Source of the DNA: Micromonospora peucetia
GTDB taxonomy: Bacteria; Actinomycetota; Actinomycetes; Mycobacteriales; Micromonosporaceae
DNA: 64,000 nucleotides
Direction: 5' to 3'
NCBI RefSeq assembly: GCF_900091625.1
Contig: NZ_FMIC01000002.1
Coordinates: forward strand, 2,604,001 to 2,668,000
Positions 53,056 to 62,243 of this stretch are shown here, piece after piece. Within the stretch, counting starts at the first letter, position 1; the number at the start of each line of letters is the position of its first letter. Position numbers and translations under genes: made by a program. The notes under the pieces are model-generated. The model worked only from the letters and a program-made list of their open reading frames with translations, was not told where the DNA came from and searched no databases.

Positions 53056-54147
53056 TCATGCCGCCGACTCCGTGAACTCCCGGCGGCGGTGGATGATCGC
53101 CCGCGCCGTGATGTTGACGATCAGCGTGATGGCGAAGAGCACCAGGCCCGAGGCGATCAGCGCGCCCCGACCGGTGTCGTTCGCCTCGCCGAACGTGTTG
53201 GCGATGTTGGCGGCGATGGTGTTGCCGCCGCTCTCGATGAGGTTGAACGAGATGCCGAAGGTGATGCCGAGGGTCATCGCCAGGGCGATGGTCTCGCCGA
53301 GGGCCCGGCCCAGGCCGAGCATCACCGCGGCGATGACGCCGGGGCGGCCGTACGGCAGCACCGCGGTGCGGATCATCTCCCAGCGGGTGGCGCCGAGGGC
53401 GAGGGCGGCCTCCTCGTTGGCGGTCGGGGTCTGGAGGAACACCTCGCGGGAGAGCGACGTGATGATCGGCAGCACCATGATCGCCAGGACCAGCGCGCCC
53501 AGCATGATCGACTTCCCGAACGGTCCGTCACCGCCGAAGATCGGGATCCAGCCGAAGTACGTGTTCAGCCAGGCGGAGAAGTCCCGCACCGGACTGATGA
53601 AGACGTCGCGGCCCCAGAGGCCGAAGACCACGCTGGGCACCGCGGCCAGCAGGTCGATCAGGAAGCCCAGCGTGGTGCCGAGCCGGCGCGGCGCGTAGTG
53701 GGACAGGTAGAGCGCGATGCCCAGGGCCACCGGCACCGCGATGAGCAGGGCCAGCGCGGAGCTGAACACGGTGCCGAAGGCGAGCGCCCCGATGCCGAAC
53801 CTCGGTTCCGCGTCGTTGGGGAACCAGCCCTCGAAGCTCCAGAAGCTCTCGGTGTTGGCCCGTAGCGCCGGCACCGCCTTCGCCACCAGGAAGATCGCGA
53901 TCGCCGCGATGATGACCAGGACGGTGGCGCCGGCGCCCACGGTCAGGCCACGGAAGGCCCGTTCGGCGCCGAACGCCCGGGCCCGGGGCAGCGCGCCGCC
54001 GCCGCCCAACCCGGCTCCGCCCGGCGTACGGATGCTGACTGGTGCCTCGGCCGGACGCGCCGAGGCACCGGAGGGCCGGTCGTGACCTTCGGTCACGCGC
54101 GTCCCGCCGGTGCCGGCGTGGGCCGAGCGGTGGGGGGTTTCACCCAT
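53056..54147 (-). CDS. pstC: phosphate ABC transporter permease
   Basis: A 363-residue PstC. A long polar N-terminus (~65 residues; the true start may be later, for example near RTPGGAGL) precedes TM helices VGAGATVLVIIAAIAIFLVA, GTVFSSALALLIAVPVALGI, GFLIDLLAAVPSVVFGLWGR, and the EAA-like EEAALALGATRWEMIRTAVL. Pairs with PstA in the inner-membrane channel. Confidence 0.96.
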   Translation of the reverse strand: MGETPHRSAHAGTGGTRVTEGHDRPSGASARPAEAPVSIRTPGGAGLGGGGALPRARAFGAERAFRGLTVGAGATVLVIIAAIAIFLVAKAVPALRANTESFWSFEGWFPNDAEPRFGIGALAFGTVFSSALALLIAVPVALGIALYLSHYAPRRLGTTLGFLIDLLAAVPSVVFGLWGRDVFISPVRDFSAWLNTYFGWIPIFGGDGPFGKSIMLGALVLAIMVLPIITSLSREVFLQTPTANEEAALALGATRWEMIRTAVLPYGRPGVIAAVMLGLGRALGETIALAMTLGITFGISFNLIESGGNTIAANIANTFGEANDTGRGALIASGLVLFAITLIVNITARAIIHRRREFTESAA

Positions 54148-54199
54148 CTGCTCGCTCGCTTCGAGTTGAGGTGGTGGTGACGGTGTCGGTGCGGCCGGC

Positions 54200-55303
54200 T
54201 CAGGCGAGGTTCTTGACCGCGGCCTCGACCTTGGTACGGACCGACTCGGGCAGCGGGGCGTAGCCCAGTTCGGTCAGGTCGGCCTGGCCCGCGGTGCTCG
54301 CGGCGTGGCCGAGGAAGCCCTTGACCAGCGGCAGCTTGTCGGCGGCGAGGCCCTTGGTGCAGACGATCTCGTAGGTCACCAGGACGATCGGGTAGGCCCC
54401 GGCCTCCTTGGTGTTGTAGTCGATCTTCATCTTGAGGTCGTCGCCCTGGCCGACCACCTCCGCGCCGGCGATGGTCTTGCCGGCCGACTCGGCGGTCAGC
54501 TCGGCGAACTCGCCCGCGCCGTTGCCGACCTTGGCGGTCTTCAGGCCGCCGTTCTCGGCGTACGACCACTCGACGTAGCCGATGGTGCCTTCCTGGCCCT
54601 TGATCGCGCTGGCCATGCCGTCGGACTTCGCCGCGCCGGTGCCGCCCGGGGCCTTCCACTCCTTGGCCTTGCCGAAGGTCCAGTCAGACGCGGCGGTCTT
54701 GGTGAGGAAGTCGGTGAAGTTGTCGGTGGTGCCGGAGGAGTCCGAGCGGTGCACCGCGTTGATGGTGGTCGACGGCAGCTTGGCGTCCGGGTTGTCGGCC
54801 TTGATCGCCGGGTCGTCCCACCTGGTCACCTTGCCGGCGAAGATCTTCGCCAGGGTGGCCGGCTTGAGCTGGAGGTTGTCCACGCCGTCGACGTTGTAGG
54901 CGATGGCGACCGGGCCGATCACCATCGGCAGGTTGATCGCGGCGCCGCCGACGCACTTGGCGTCGGCCTGCGGCTGCTCCTCGTCCTTGAGGGCGGAGTC
55001 CGAGCCGGCGAAGTCGGCGGTGCCGGCGACGAAGGCCTGGATGCCGGCGCCCGAGCCGGACGGCTCGTAGTTGATCCTGGCGCCGGAGCACTTCTGCTGG
55101 TACGCCTTGATCCACTCGTCCATGGCGTTCTTCTGCGCCGACGAGCCCTGGGTGTTCAGCGTGCCGGTGGCGCAGTCGGCGGCGGCCGACCCGGAGGTGG
55201 AGGCGCTGCTCGCGGGCTCGTTGTTGTCCGAGCCGCATGCGCTGAGAGCGAGCGTCGCGGTAAGAGCGAGGCAGGCGAGGGTGCCGTGCCGCTGGAGCTT
55301 CAC
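54200..55303 (-). CDS. pstS: phosphate-binding lipoprotein
   Basis: A 367-residue lipoprotein; signal and lipobox CLALTATLALSACGS put the acylated Cys at 23. Phosphate-binding motifs: TLNTQGSSAQKNAMDEWI, YEPSGSGAGIQAFVAGTADF, AGSDSALKDEEQP, AVHRSDSSGTTDNFTDFL and GTIGYVEWSYAEN. First gene of pstSCAB, with a PHO box 110-140 bp upstream. Confidence 0.97.
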   Translation of the reverse strand: MKLQRHGTLACLALTATLALSACGSDNNEPASSASTSGSAAADCATGTLNTQGSSAQKNAMDEWIKAYQQKCSGARINYEPSGSGAGIQAFVAGTADFAGSDSALKDEEQPQADAKCVGGAAINLPMVIGPVAIAYNVDGVDNLQLKPATLAKIFAGKVTRWDDPAIKADNPDAKLPSTTINAVHRSDSSGTTDNFTDFLTKTAASDWTFGKAKEWKAPGGTGAAKSDGMASAIKGQEGTIGYVEWSYAENGGLKTAKVGNGAGEFAELTAESAGKTIAGAEVVGQGDDLKMKIDYNTKEAGAYPIVLVTYEIVCTKGLAADKLPLVKGFLGHAASTAGQADLTELGYAPLPESVRTKVEAAVKNLA

Positions 55304-55412
55304 CTGAGGGGTTTCCCTTCACGTCTGACTTCGCACCCGGATTGGGGCCCGGGGTGCCGGCGCTGACCGGCTGATCCAAAAGTTAGGAGCGCCAGGTAGC
55401 CGGTTCGTCGGT

Positions 55413-55438
55413 CAGAAGTGAACGGGGAGTGAACAGGT
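55413..55438 (-). promoter_or_regulatory. PHO box upstream of pstS
   Basis: On the minus strand GTTCACTCCCC and GTTCACTTCTG are adjacent 11-bp direct repeats (cores 55417-55423 and 55428-55434), the PhoP binding layout. A further GTTCACTT occurs at about 55475-55482. The remaining part of 55304-55630 is promoter and a GC-rich stretch after mshD with repeated GTCACGGCCC; I see no gene in it. Confidence 0.82.
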
Positions 55439-55630
55439 GCGGCAGCGTAGATGACCGCTCGCTGAGTGCGAGTTGTCCGTTAAGTGAACTCGAATGCCCC
55501 GGTCGGAGGTATGGCGATCTTCCTGGTGCACGGCGCGGCCCGCCCGGCACGGCCCCGGGTCGCCGTGCCGTCACGGCCCGCCCGTCACGGCCCGGGTCGC
55601 CGCGCCGCAGCGCCCCGGGCCGTGCCGACG

Positions 55631-56557
55631 TCAGGCCGACTGGTAGTTGACGTGCGCCGACCAGCGGGCGAAGCCGAGCCGCTCGTAGAGCGCCACCGCG
55701 GCGGTGTTCGACTCGTCGACGTAGAGCATGACCCGGTCCAGGCCCCGCTGGTCCCGCAGGTGCGCCAGGCCGGCCGCGGTCAGCACCCGGCCCAGCCCGC
55801 CGCGGTGCGCCGACGGGTCCACGCCGAGGACGTAGACCTCGCCGATCCGGGCCGAGCCGGGTCGCTCGTGGACCTTCGTCCAGTGGAAGCCGAGCAACCG
55901 GCCGGTGGGCTCGTCGACGGCGAGCAGGAAGCCCTCCGGGTCGAACCACGGCTCGTCGAGGCGTACCCGCAGGTCGGCGGGGGACCAGCGACCCTGTTCC
56001 GGGTGCTCGGCGAAGGCCCGCGCGTTGAGCGCCAGCCACTCGTCGTCGTCGACGCCCGGCTGGAACGCACGCAGCGTCACCCCGTCCGGCAGCCCGGGGT
56101 CGGGGATCGGGGCGGTCAGCGGCCGGCGGAGCTGCCAGAGCACCCGGGCCCGGCGCAGGCCCAGGTCGACGGCGAGCGCGGCGGCCGAGGGGTGGTCGCC
56201 GTGCGCCCAGACCCGCAGCGGGCCGTCGGCCGCCGCCAGGACGCCCCGGGCCAGCGCCCGGCCCGTCCCGCGCCGCCGGTACGCCGGGTGCACCACCAGT
56301 TCCACCCCGACCCCCGTGGCCGCGTCGGTGGTGTCCAGGTGCGCGTACCCGGCCAGTGTGCCGTCGTCCGCCCGGATGGTCAGGTGCACCGCGGGCGCGT
56401 CCGGGTCGCGGAGCCGGAGCAGGACGTGCTCGTCGAACGGGTCTGCCCCGTCCACGTCGCCGGCGGTCCGGGCGAGGGCCGTCACGTCGGCGATCTCCGT
56501 GGGGCTGAGGCGGCCGGCCCGGGTCACCCGGCGGTCGCTCGGTTCGGGGTTGCTCAT
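55631..56557 (-). CDS. mshD: mycothiol synthase
   Basis: A 308-residue double-GNAT enzyme that acetylates Cys-GlcN-Ins with acetyl-CoA, the last step of mycothiol synthesis. Domain 1: ELVVHPAYRRRGTGRALARG; domain 2: NARAFAEHPEQGRWSPADLR, LGFHWTKVHERPGSARIGEV, GVDPSAHRGGLGRVLTAAGL, LYVDESNTAAVALYERLGF. The HPEQGRW and FHWTKVH signatures identify MshD. ATG 56557. Gene order with glnR and pst matches mycobacteria. Confidence 0.96.
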   Translation of the reverse strand: MSNPEPSDRRVTRAGRLSPTEIADVTALARTAGDVDGADPFDEHVLLRLRDPDAPAVHLTIRADDGTLAGYAHLDTTDAATGVGVELVVHPAYRRRGTGRALARGVLAAADGPLRVWAHGDHPSAAALAVDLGLRRARVLWQLRRPLTAPIPDPGLPDGVTLRAFQPGVDDDEWLALNARAFAEHPEQGRWSPADLRVRLDEPWFDPEGFLLAVDEPTGRLLGFHWTKVHERPGSARIGEVYVLGVDPSAHRGGLGRVLTAAGLAHLRDQRGLDRVMLYVDESNTAAVALYERLGFARWSAHVNYQSA

Positions 56558-56631
56558 GGGGCCACCGTAGTCCGTTCGGCTCCTCGGCCCCGTCCCGCTC
56601 GCGACGGTTGCCGTGGTGCGGCTGGCGCGGC

Positions 56632-57558
56632 TCACGTCGCCCCGTTCGGCAACGCCTCCACCTCGAACCGGCTGGTCAGGGCCGGCAGGATGCGGTGCAG
56701 CGCGTCCACAGTGCCCTGTCGGTCGCCGCCGGCGTCGTGCAGCAGCACGACCGAACCGGGTACGACGCCCGCCACGACCGTCGCCGCGATCCGGCTGGCT
56801 CCCGGCACCTCCCAGTCCGCCGGGTCCACCGTCCAGTGCAGCGGGATCATGTCGAGTTCGTTGGACACCGACACGACCTGGCCCGTCCAGGCGCCGCCGG
56901 GTTGCCGGTAGTACGCGATCGGCGCGTCGGGCACCGCCGCCCGGATCGCCGCGCTGGTGCGCAGCAGGTCCGACCGGATGGCGTCCGGCGACCGCCTGCC
57001 GAGGGTGACGTCGTGGTTCCAACTGTGGTTGCACAGGGTGTGCCCGTCGGCCGCGATGGCCCGGATCAGGTCCGGGTGGGCCTGCGCGTTCTCGCCGACC
57101 ACGCAGAAGGTGGCGCGTACCTGGTGCTCGCGGAGCAGGGCGAGCACCTGCGGGGTGTACCGCGGGTCCGGCCCGTCGTCGAAGGTCAGCGCGACCAGCG
57201 AGGTGCCACTGGTGGTCTGCGCGCCGAACGGCCCGTCGGTCGGGCCGGGCGACGGTGTGCCCCCGGGGCTGGCGCCGCCATCCTGGCCGGCCTCCGCCGG
57301 GCCGGTGCTCGCAGCGCCCTCCGGCGTGCGCCGGGAAGCGTCGCCGGCCGGCGGCTGGTCGGTGTAGTGCGGGCCGGTGGTGACGCTGGCCCGGGAGGGC
57401 GGCTGGTCGGGGACCAGGCTGCGCCCGAGGACGTACGCGGTGCCGAGCAGTGCGACGACCACCAGCGCGACGAGACCGATGGTGCGCGCGGCCGAGGGGT
57501 CCCGGATCAGCGCGCGCGCCCGTGTCGATCCGCTGCCGCCCCCGTGGCCGATGCGCAC
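56632..57558 (-). CDS. polysaccharide deacetylase (NodB family), membrane-anchored
   Basis: A 308-residue protein from GTG 57558 (a TTG at 57582 is in frame). A TM at about residues 27-46 (TIGLVALVVVALLGTAYVLG) and a Pro/Gly/Ser linker lead to a NodB domain: VALTFDDGPDPRYTPQVLAL (motif 1), GHTLCNHSWNHDVTLGRRSP (His ligands), AYYRQPGGAWTGQV, and SVVLLHDAGGDRQGTVDAL. Metal-dependent N- or O-deacetylation of cell-wall glycan outside the membrane is likely. Inserted between glnR and mshD relative to the mycobacterial order. Confidence 0.92.
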   Translation of the reverse strand: MRIGHGGGSGSTRARALIRDPSAARTIGLVALVVVALLGTAYVLGRSLVPDQPPSRASVTTGPHYTDQPPAGDASRRTPEGAASTGPAEAGQDGGASPGGTPSPGPTDGPFGAQTTSGTSLVALTFDDGPDPRYTPQVLALLREHQVRATFCVVGENAQAHPDLIRAIAADGHTLCNHSWNHDVTLGRRSPDAIRSDLLRTSAAIRAAVPDAPIAYYRQPGGAWTGQVVSVSNELDMIPLHWTVDPADWEVPGASRIAATVVAGVVPGSVVLLHDAGGDRQGTVDALHRILPALTSRFEVEALPNGAT

Positions 57559-57666
57559 GCCGCCGCCCCCTTTTTGTCGCAAACCCGGCAGTCAGAATAG
57601 AACCGACTAGCAAGGCAAAAGGGGTAAAAGGGAAACAACGAAACAGCCCGCGAAGGATGGGGAAGA

Positions 57667-58380
57667 TCAGACGGGCAGGGGCGCGCGCTCGCTCTCCGGC
57701 AGCGACCGGGAGGGCGGTACGACGAACTTGTAACCCACCTGCCGCACCGTGCCGATCATCGACTCGTACTCGGAGCCGAGTTTGGCGCGCAGCCGCCGGA
57801 CGTGCACGTCGACGGTGCGGGTGCCGCCGAAGTAGTCGTAGCCCCAGACCTCGCGCAGGAGTTGGTCCCGGGTGAACACCCGACCCGGGTGCTGGGCCAG
57901 GAACTTCAGCAGCTCGAACTCCTTGTAGGTGAGATCGAGCGGCCGGCCCTTGAGTTTCGCGGCGTAGGTGTCGGGGTCGATCGTCAGCTCCCCGGCGCGG
58001 ATCGAGCCGCCGGCACCGGAGGTGGCGTTGCTCAGCCGCCCGACGGCGAGCCGCAGCCGGGCCTCCACCTCGGCCGGGCCGGCGGAGGCGAGGATGACGT
58101 CGTCGACGCCCCAGTCGGCGTTGAGCGCGATCAGGCCGGCCTCGGTGACCACCGCGACCAGCGGCACCCCGAGCCCGGTGGCGTGCAGCATCCGGCAGGT
58201 CGCCCGGGCCTCGCTCAGCTCGGAGCGGGCGTCGACCAGCACCGCGTCCGGACTGGGGCCGGCGACCAGGGTACGGACGTCGCGGGGTGCGGTGCGGACC
58301 GAGTGTGGCAGCAGGTCGAGCGCCGGCAGCACTGCGGATGGTTCGCCTGCGCGTGCGGTCACCAGCAGCAGGATCTCCAC
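57667..58380 (-). CDS. glnR: GlnR-type OmpR-family nitrogen regulator
   Basis: A 237-residue orphan OmpR-type regulator. The receiver domain keeps an Asp ([11 protein letters not shown]) but lacks the usual acidic pair and Lys context, as in GlnR, which works without phosphorylation. GWGVDD-like region [20 protein letters not shown], then winged helix [63 protein letters not shown] 58380 has GGAGG five bases upstream. Controls nitrogen assimilation genes in actinomycetes; likely autoregulated via sites at 58487-58590. Confidence 0.93.
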   Translation of the reverse strand: MEILLLVTARAGEPSAVLPALDLLPHSVRTAPRDVRTLVAGPSPDAVLVDARSELSEARATCRMLHATGLGVPLVAVVTEAGLIALNADWGVDDVILASAGPAEVEARLRLAVGRLSNATSGAGGSIRAGELTIDPDTYAAKLKGRPLDLTYKEFELLKFLAQHPGRVFTRDQLLREVWGYDYFGGTRTVDVHVRRLRAKLGSEYESMIGTVRQVGYKFVVPPSRSLPESERAPLPV

Positions 58381-58486
58381 GATCACCTCCGTCCCGGCGG
58401 CCGTCGGCCGCGCGCGACCAGCGCACTCCGCAGCGGGGTGTGACGCTGATGAACTTGCGTGGGTCCCGGCGTCGCTGACGGGGCGG

Positions 58487-58590
58487 GTAACGGCCTGAGC
58501 GTAACCGATCGCCCCGGTCACACCTCTGCGGCATTTCCTGTTTGCCCTGTTTGCCCATGATCGTGCGCCAGGTTTTAACGTTGCCGAAAC
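58487..58590. promoter_or_regulatory. candidate GlnR boxes between glnR and divergent membrane gene
   Basis: TTAAC-GTTGCC-GAAAC (58575-58590) fits the GlnR layout gTnAC-n6-GaAAc. Two GTAAC half-sites at 58487-58491 and 58501-58505 are spaced 14 bp start to start. They lie in the 250-bp divergent region and could regulate both genes. Confidence 0.5.
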
Positions 58591-58632
58591 CGTGACCCCC
58601 GCGCCGGCGGGTGGGTCTGGCACGATCGGGGC

Positions 58633-59691
58633 GTGTTTCCCTCCAGCTCGCCCGAGACCGGCCGTGACCAGTGGGCCGACGGGCCCCGCCCCGGGCCTGC
58701 CGACCCGTCCCGTGGCCAGCCGCCAGCACCGCGCCCCGGGCCGGCCCCCGACGACGACGAGCGCCGGGAACGCAGCGGGCCACGCCGCGCCCGGCGGGCC
58801 GGCGAACCAGCCCGCCGGCCCGACGACGAGCCGGACACCGAGCCGGACGAGGAACCGTTGGAGCCGGTCGAGGTGCGCCGTCCGCTCGCGCTGACCGTCG
58901 CCGGGTTCGCCGTCCTGCTCGGGGTCGGTCTGGTGCTCGGCGCGCAGACCTCCGGCCCGGGGCACCGGCTGCCCTTCGCGTTCATCATCTTCGGCGTACA
59001 GGTGCTCTTCGTGCTGGCCTGGACGATGGCCATCCGGCCGCCGGCGCTGCTGCTGGTCGCCCTGGTCAGCGTCGGCGCTGCGGCGGCGGCCGACATCGCG
59101 GCCGTGCAGACGGACATCGCCGGCCTGGCACCGCTGGGCTACGTCGCGGCGGGCGGCTTCGCCCTCGGCGTGCTCGGCCAGCTGTTCCGGCGGGTCGACC
59201 GGGTGCGGGTGACGGACTCGCTCGGCAGCACCCTGCTGATCGTGGTCGGCGTCGTCGCCTTCGCCACCCTGATCGTGCTCAGCCGGATTCCGGCGGGCAC
59301 CCAGGCCATCACGGTGTGCCTCACCGCCAGCGCGGTCGCGCTCACCGTCGCCCGGCTGACCGACGCGGTGGCGCCCTGGCCACGGCTGGCCCCCCAGGTG
59401 CCCCGGGGCGCGGCCGGCGTGGTCGTCGGCGCGATGGCCGGCACGCTGGTCAGCGCCCTTCTCGGCGGCTACCTGGTGACGCCCTTCACCCCGACCCGTG
59501 CCGCGGTCATCGGGCTGGTCGCGGCGGTCACCGCTGTGCTGGCCGACCTCGCCGTCGGCTACGCCGAGGCTGGCCGGCTGATGGCGGGGGAGCCGCCGAC
59601 GATGTGGGTGGCCCGGCACATGCAGGGGCCGCTCGGCGGCTTCGCCCTGGCCGCGCCGGCCGCGTACGCCATGTGCAAGTTCGTCCTCTGA
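58633..59691 (+). CDS. conserved multi-pass membrane protein
   Basis: A 352-residue protein from GTG 58633. The first ~80 residues are charged and disordered ([15 protein letters not shown]). About ten hydrophobic segments follow, for example [60 protein letters not shown] and [20 protein letters not shown]. The position equals that of the membrane/exported gene beside glnR in M. tuberculosis (Rv0817c). Function unknown. Confidence 0.8.
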   Translation: MFPSSSPETGRDQWADGPRPGPADPSRGQPPAPRPGPAPDDDERRERSGPRRARRAGEPARRPDDEPDTEPDEEPLEPVEVRRPLALTVAGFAVLLGVGLVLGAQTSGPGHRLPFAFIIFGVQVLFVLAWTMAIRPPALLLVALVSVGAAAAADIAAVQTDIAGLAPLGYVAAGGFALGVLGQLFRRVDRVRVTDSLGSTLLIVVGVVAFATLIVLSRIPAGTQAITVCLTASAVALTVARLTDAVAPWPRLAPQVPRGAAGVVVGAMAGTLVSALLGGYLVTPFTPTRAAVIGLVAAVTAVLADLAVGYAEAGRLMAGEPPTMWVARHMQGPLGGFALAAPAAYAMCKFVL

Positions 59692-59774
59692 CCCGGCGAT
59701 TGAGGGTTTCCCCGTTCGGGTACCACCGGTGGGCCGCTTCGCGGCACCCTCGGCACTGACGAGAAGGAGACGGC

Positions 59775-60563
59775 GTGGCGCAGGACGACACGTACGACGA
59801 GCGGCCCCGGCGACGTGGGCGCAAGGTGCTCATCACCCTCGTCGTGCTGCTGCTGGTCCTGGGCGGCCTGATCGTGGTGGCCGACCGGGTCGCGGTCGGG
59901 GTGGCCGAGCGCGCCATCGCCGACCAGGTCCGGCAGGAGATCGCCAAGCAGGGGGCGCAGTCCTCGGCGCCGGAGGTGGAGATCGGCGGAGCCCCGTTCC
60001 TCACCCAGGTGCTCGACGGCCGCTACGAGCGCATCTCCATCGCGCTGCGCGACGTGCAGGGCTCGGTGCGGGGCGACGCGGTCGCGCTGCCGAAGCTCGA
60101 CGTGGACGCCCGGAACGTGCGCGCCTCGCTGGACACCCTCCGTACCGGCCAGGGTGAGGTGGTTGCCGAGACGGTCGACGGGACGGGCACCATCAGCTAC
60201 GACAGCCTCGCCAAGCTGCTCGACCGGCCGGGGCTGACCCTCGGCGAGCAGAACGGGCGGCTGGCCGTCACCGCGCCGGTCGACATCCTCGGCCGGCGGC
60301 TCACCGTGACCGGCACCGCCGACATCACGGTCGGCAAGGAGGGGCAGGTGGCGCTGCGCTTCAACGACCTGAACGCCGAGGGCCTGCCGAACCTGCCGCT
60401 GGCCCGGACGCTGTTGAACAACTACGCCCGCGGCATCTCCATCGACGTGCCCCTGCCCGAGCTGCCGTTCCAGCTCGCCGTCCGGAAGGTCCGGCCGCTG
60501 CCCGAGGGGCTGACCGTCACCGCGGACGCCAGGAACGTGCCGATCAACTCCGTCACCGGCTGA
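59775..60563 (+). CDS. DUF2993 (LmeA-like) membrane-anchored protein
   Basis: A 262-residue protein; GTG 59775. One N-terminal TM ([20 protein letters not shown]) anchors a secreted beta-rich DUF2993 domain: [82 protein letters not shown]. Relatives such as LmeA bind phosphoinositides and support lipomannan elongation in mycobacteria. A short hairpin terminator lies downstream. Confidence 0.88.
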   Translation: MAQDDTYDERPRRRGRKVLITLVVLLLVLGGLIVVADRVAVGVAERAIADQVRQEIAKQGAQSSAPEVEIGGAPFLTQVLDGRYERISIALRDVQGSVRGDAVALPKLDVDARNVRASLDTLRTGQGEVVAETVDGTGTISYDSLAKLLDRPGLTLGEQNGRLAVTAPVDILGRRLTVTGTADITVGKEGQVALRFNDLNAEGLPNLPLARTLLNNYARGISIDVPLPELPFQLAVRKVRPLPEGLTVTADARNVPINSVTG

Positions 60564-60599
60564 TCCGCCCGGCGATCCGCACCCCTGCCACCACCCACC

Positions 60600-60622
60600 A
60601 CGGAAGGTGTCCTTCCTTCCGT
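60600..60622 (+). terminator. hairpin after DUF2993 gene
   Basis: ACGGAAGG (60600-60607) pairs with CCTTCCGT (60615-60622). Likely separates this gene from the Cys-leader transcript. Confidence 0.6.
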
Positions 60623-60702
60623 CTCTGCGTCGGCCTGCGCTCCGTCCCGGATGCTGGTCGGCGCGGTGGTGTCCCGAAGCCCTGCTGGTAGGCTCCCTGC
60701 TC

Positions 60703-60780
60703 ATGGGGACGCACCTCACCAAACGGCGCGCGGTCGACCTGTGCCGCGTGGCCACCTGCCTGTGTCGCTCCGTCATCTGA
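60703..60780 (+). CDS. Cys-rich leader peptide of sulfurtransferase operon
   Basis: A 25-residue ORF: MGTHLTKRRAVDLCRVATCL then CRSVI. Cys at positions 14, 19 and 21 close to the end, preceded by LTKRRAVDLCRV, is the typical actinobacterial leader for cysteine-responsive attenuation of sulfur genes, described in mycobacteria and Streptomyces. Ribosome stalling at the Cys codons when cysteine is scarce should alter folding of the following RNA and raise expression of the sulfurtransferase-sseC operon. Confidence 0.88.
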   Translation: MGTHLTKRRAVDLCRVATCLCRSVI

Positions 60781-60982
60781 CGGCGGGGCTGTCCTCGGCC
60801 GCTTGACGGCCACCTGCACGCAGGAGTTCTTCTTCTCCCGTGCTTTCTATCAACGCCCGGCAGCGGCGCCGTCGCACAAACCCGTGATCCGTCCATACGG
60901 TGGATCCCGCGCGTGGTGCGATCGTCACGACTTCGATGCCCTCGTGCTGGTTCACCATTCATCCTCACCAGGGAGTGATCTG
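60781..60982 (+). promoter_or_regulatory. attenuator-like leader between Cys peptide and sulfurtransferase
   Basis: Seventeen bases after the leader stop is GGCCG-CTTGA-CGGCC (60797-60811), followed by a T-rich stretch (60828-60848). This may be the terminator or SD-masking arm of the Cys attenuation device. No gene seen in the remainder of this 200-bp leader. Confidence 0.55.
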
Positions 60983-61831
60983 ATGAGTCGCGACACCGCA
61001 CTCGTCTCGGCCGACTGGGCCGAGAAGAACCTCGACGCCCCGGGCGTCGTCTTCGTCGAGGTCGACGAGGACACCTCGGCCTACGACACCGGCCACCTGG
61101 CCGGCGCGATCAAGCTGGACTGGAAGACCGACCTGCAGGACCAGGTGCGTCGGGACTTCGTCAACAAGAGCCAGTTCGAGGCGCTGCTCTCCGAGCGGGG
61201 CGTCAGCAACGACGACACCGTCATCCTCTACGGCGGCAACAACAACTGGTTCGCCGCGTACGCGTACTGGTACTTCAAGCTCTACGGCCACGGCGACGTG
61301 AAGCTGCTCGACGGTGGTCGCAAGAAGTGGGAGCTCGACGCCCGCCCGCTGGTCACGGACGCGGTGACCCGGCCGGCGACGCAGTACGTGGCGCAGCAGC
61401 CGGACACCTCGATCCGGGCCTTCCGCGACGAGGTCCTGGCCGCCATCGGCACCAAGAACCTGGTCGACGTACGCAGCCCCGACGAGTTCGCCGGCCGGCT
61501 GCTCGCCCCCGCCCACCTGCCGCAGGAGCAGGCGCAGCGGGCCGGGCACATCCCCACGGCGATCAGCGTGCCGTGGTCCAGGACGGCCAACGAGGACGGC
61601 ACCTTCAAGTCCGACGACGAGCTGCGCAGGATCTACGCCGACGCGGGGCTGGACGACGGCCGCGAGACCATCGCGTACTGCCGGATCGGCGAGCGCTCCT
61701 CGCACTCCTGGTTCGTGCTCCAGGAGCTGCTCGGGCACCGCAACGTGAAGAACTACGACGGATCCTGGACCGAGTACGGCTCGCTGGTCGGCGTGCCGGT
61801 CGCGCTCGGCGACGAGCCCGGGGAGGCCTGA
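60983..61831 (+). CDS. cysA2: thiosulfate sulfurtransferase (rhodanese)
   Basis: A 282-residue two-domain rhodanese: NLDAPGVVFVEVDEDTSAYD, DTGHLAGAIKLDWKTDLQDQ, ILYGGNNNWFAAYAYWYFKL, DVRSPDEFAGRLLAPAHLPQ and active loop AYCRIGERSSHSWF with Cys233. Transfers sulfane sulfur, for instance from thiosulfate, to an acceptor thiol or cyanide. ATG 60983. Operon with sseC three bases later, as in mycobacterial cysA2-sseC2. Confidence 0.96.
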   Translation: MSRDTALVSADWAEKNLDAPGVVFVEVDEDTSAYDTGHLAGAIKLDWKTDLQDQVRRDFVNKSQFEALLSERGVSNDDTVILYGGNNNWFAAYAYWYFKLYGHGDVKLLDGGRKKWELDARPLVTDAVTRPATQYVAQQPDTSIRAFRDEVLAAIGTKNLVDVRSPDEFAGRLLAPAHLPQEQAQRAGHIPTAISVPWSRTANEDGTFKSDDELRRIYADAGLDDGRETIAYCRIGERSSHSWFVLQELLGHRNVKNYDGSWTEYGSLVGVPVALGDEPGEA

Positions 61832-61834
61832 GCC

Positions 61835-62158
61835 ATGACCGCACCCACCGCTGCCGGCTGCGCCGCCCCCGACCAGGCCGCTCCGCTGCCCGCGAGCCTG
61901 GACCTGGAGAAGGAAACCGTGATCACCGGTGTCGTCCGCTCCGCCGCGGGCGAGGCCGTCCCGGGCGCGTACGTCCGGCTGCTCGACTCGACCGGTGAGT
62001 TCACCGCCGAGGTGGTGACCTCGCCGGCCGGTCAGTTCCGGTTCTTCGCCGCGCCGGGCGCCTGGACCCTGCGGGCGCTCTCCCGGCACGGCAACGGCGA
62101 GACCGCTGTGACCGCTGCCCGGGGCCTCAACGAGGTTGCCGTCACGGTCGCCTCCTGA
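61835..62158 (+). CDS. sseC: DUF1416 protein SseC
   Basis: A 107-residue DUF1416 protein: GCAAPDQAAPLPASLDLEKE, TVITGVVRSAAGEAVPGAYV, RLLDSTGEFTAEVVTSPAGQ, FRFFAAPGAWTLRALSRHG. A transthyretin-like/carboxypeptidase regulatory beta-sandwich with an N-terminal Cys. Always follows the sulfurtransferase in actinobacteria and is thought to aid its sulfur transfer; mechanism not known. Confidence 0.94.
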   Translation: MTAPTAAGCAAPDQAAPLPASLDLEKETVITGVVRSAAGEAVPGAYVRLLDSTGEFTAEVVTSPAGQFRFFAAPGAWTLRALSRHGNGETAVTAARGLNEVAVTVAS

Positions 62159-62243
62159 CCCACACTCCGATCGGCCGTGGCCCGTCCCCTCACTGGTGGC
62201 GGGCCGCGACCGTGTTCGGCTGCGGCTGGACGGGCGTGACACG

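Noticed and set aside
55511..55640. Short plus-strand ORF beginning MAIFLVHGAARP after GGAGG
   Set aside because: It has an SD-like sequence but runs antisense into mshD and becomes low-complexity; lies in the pstS upstream region.
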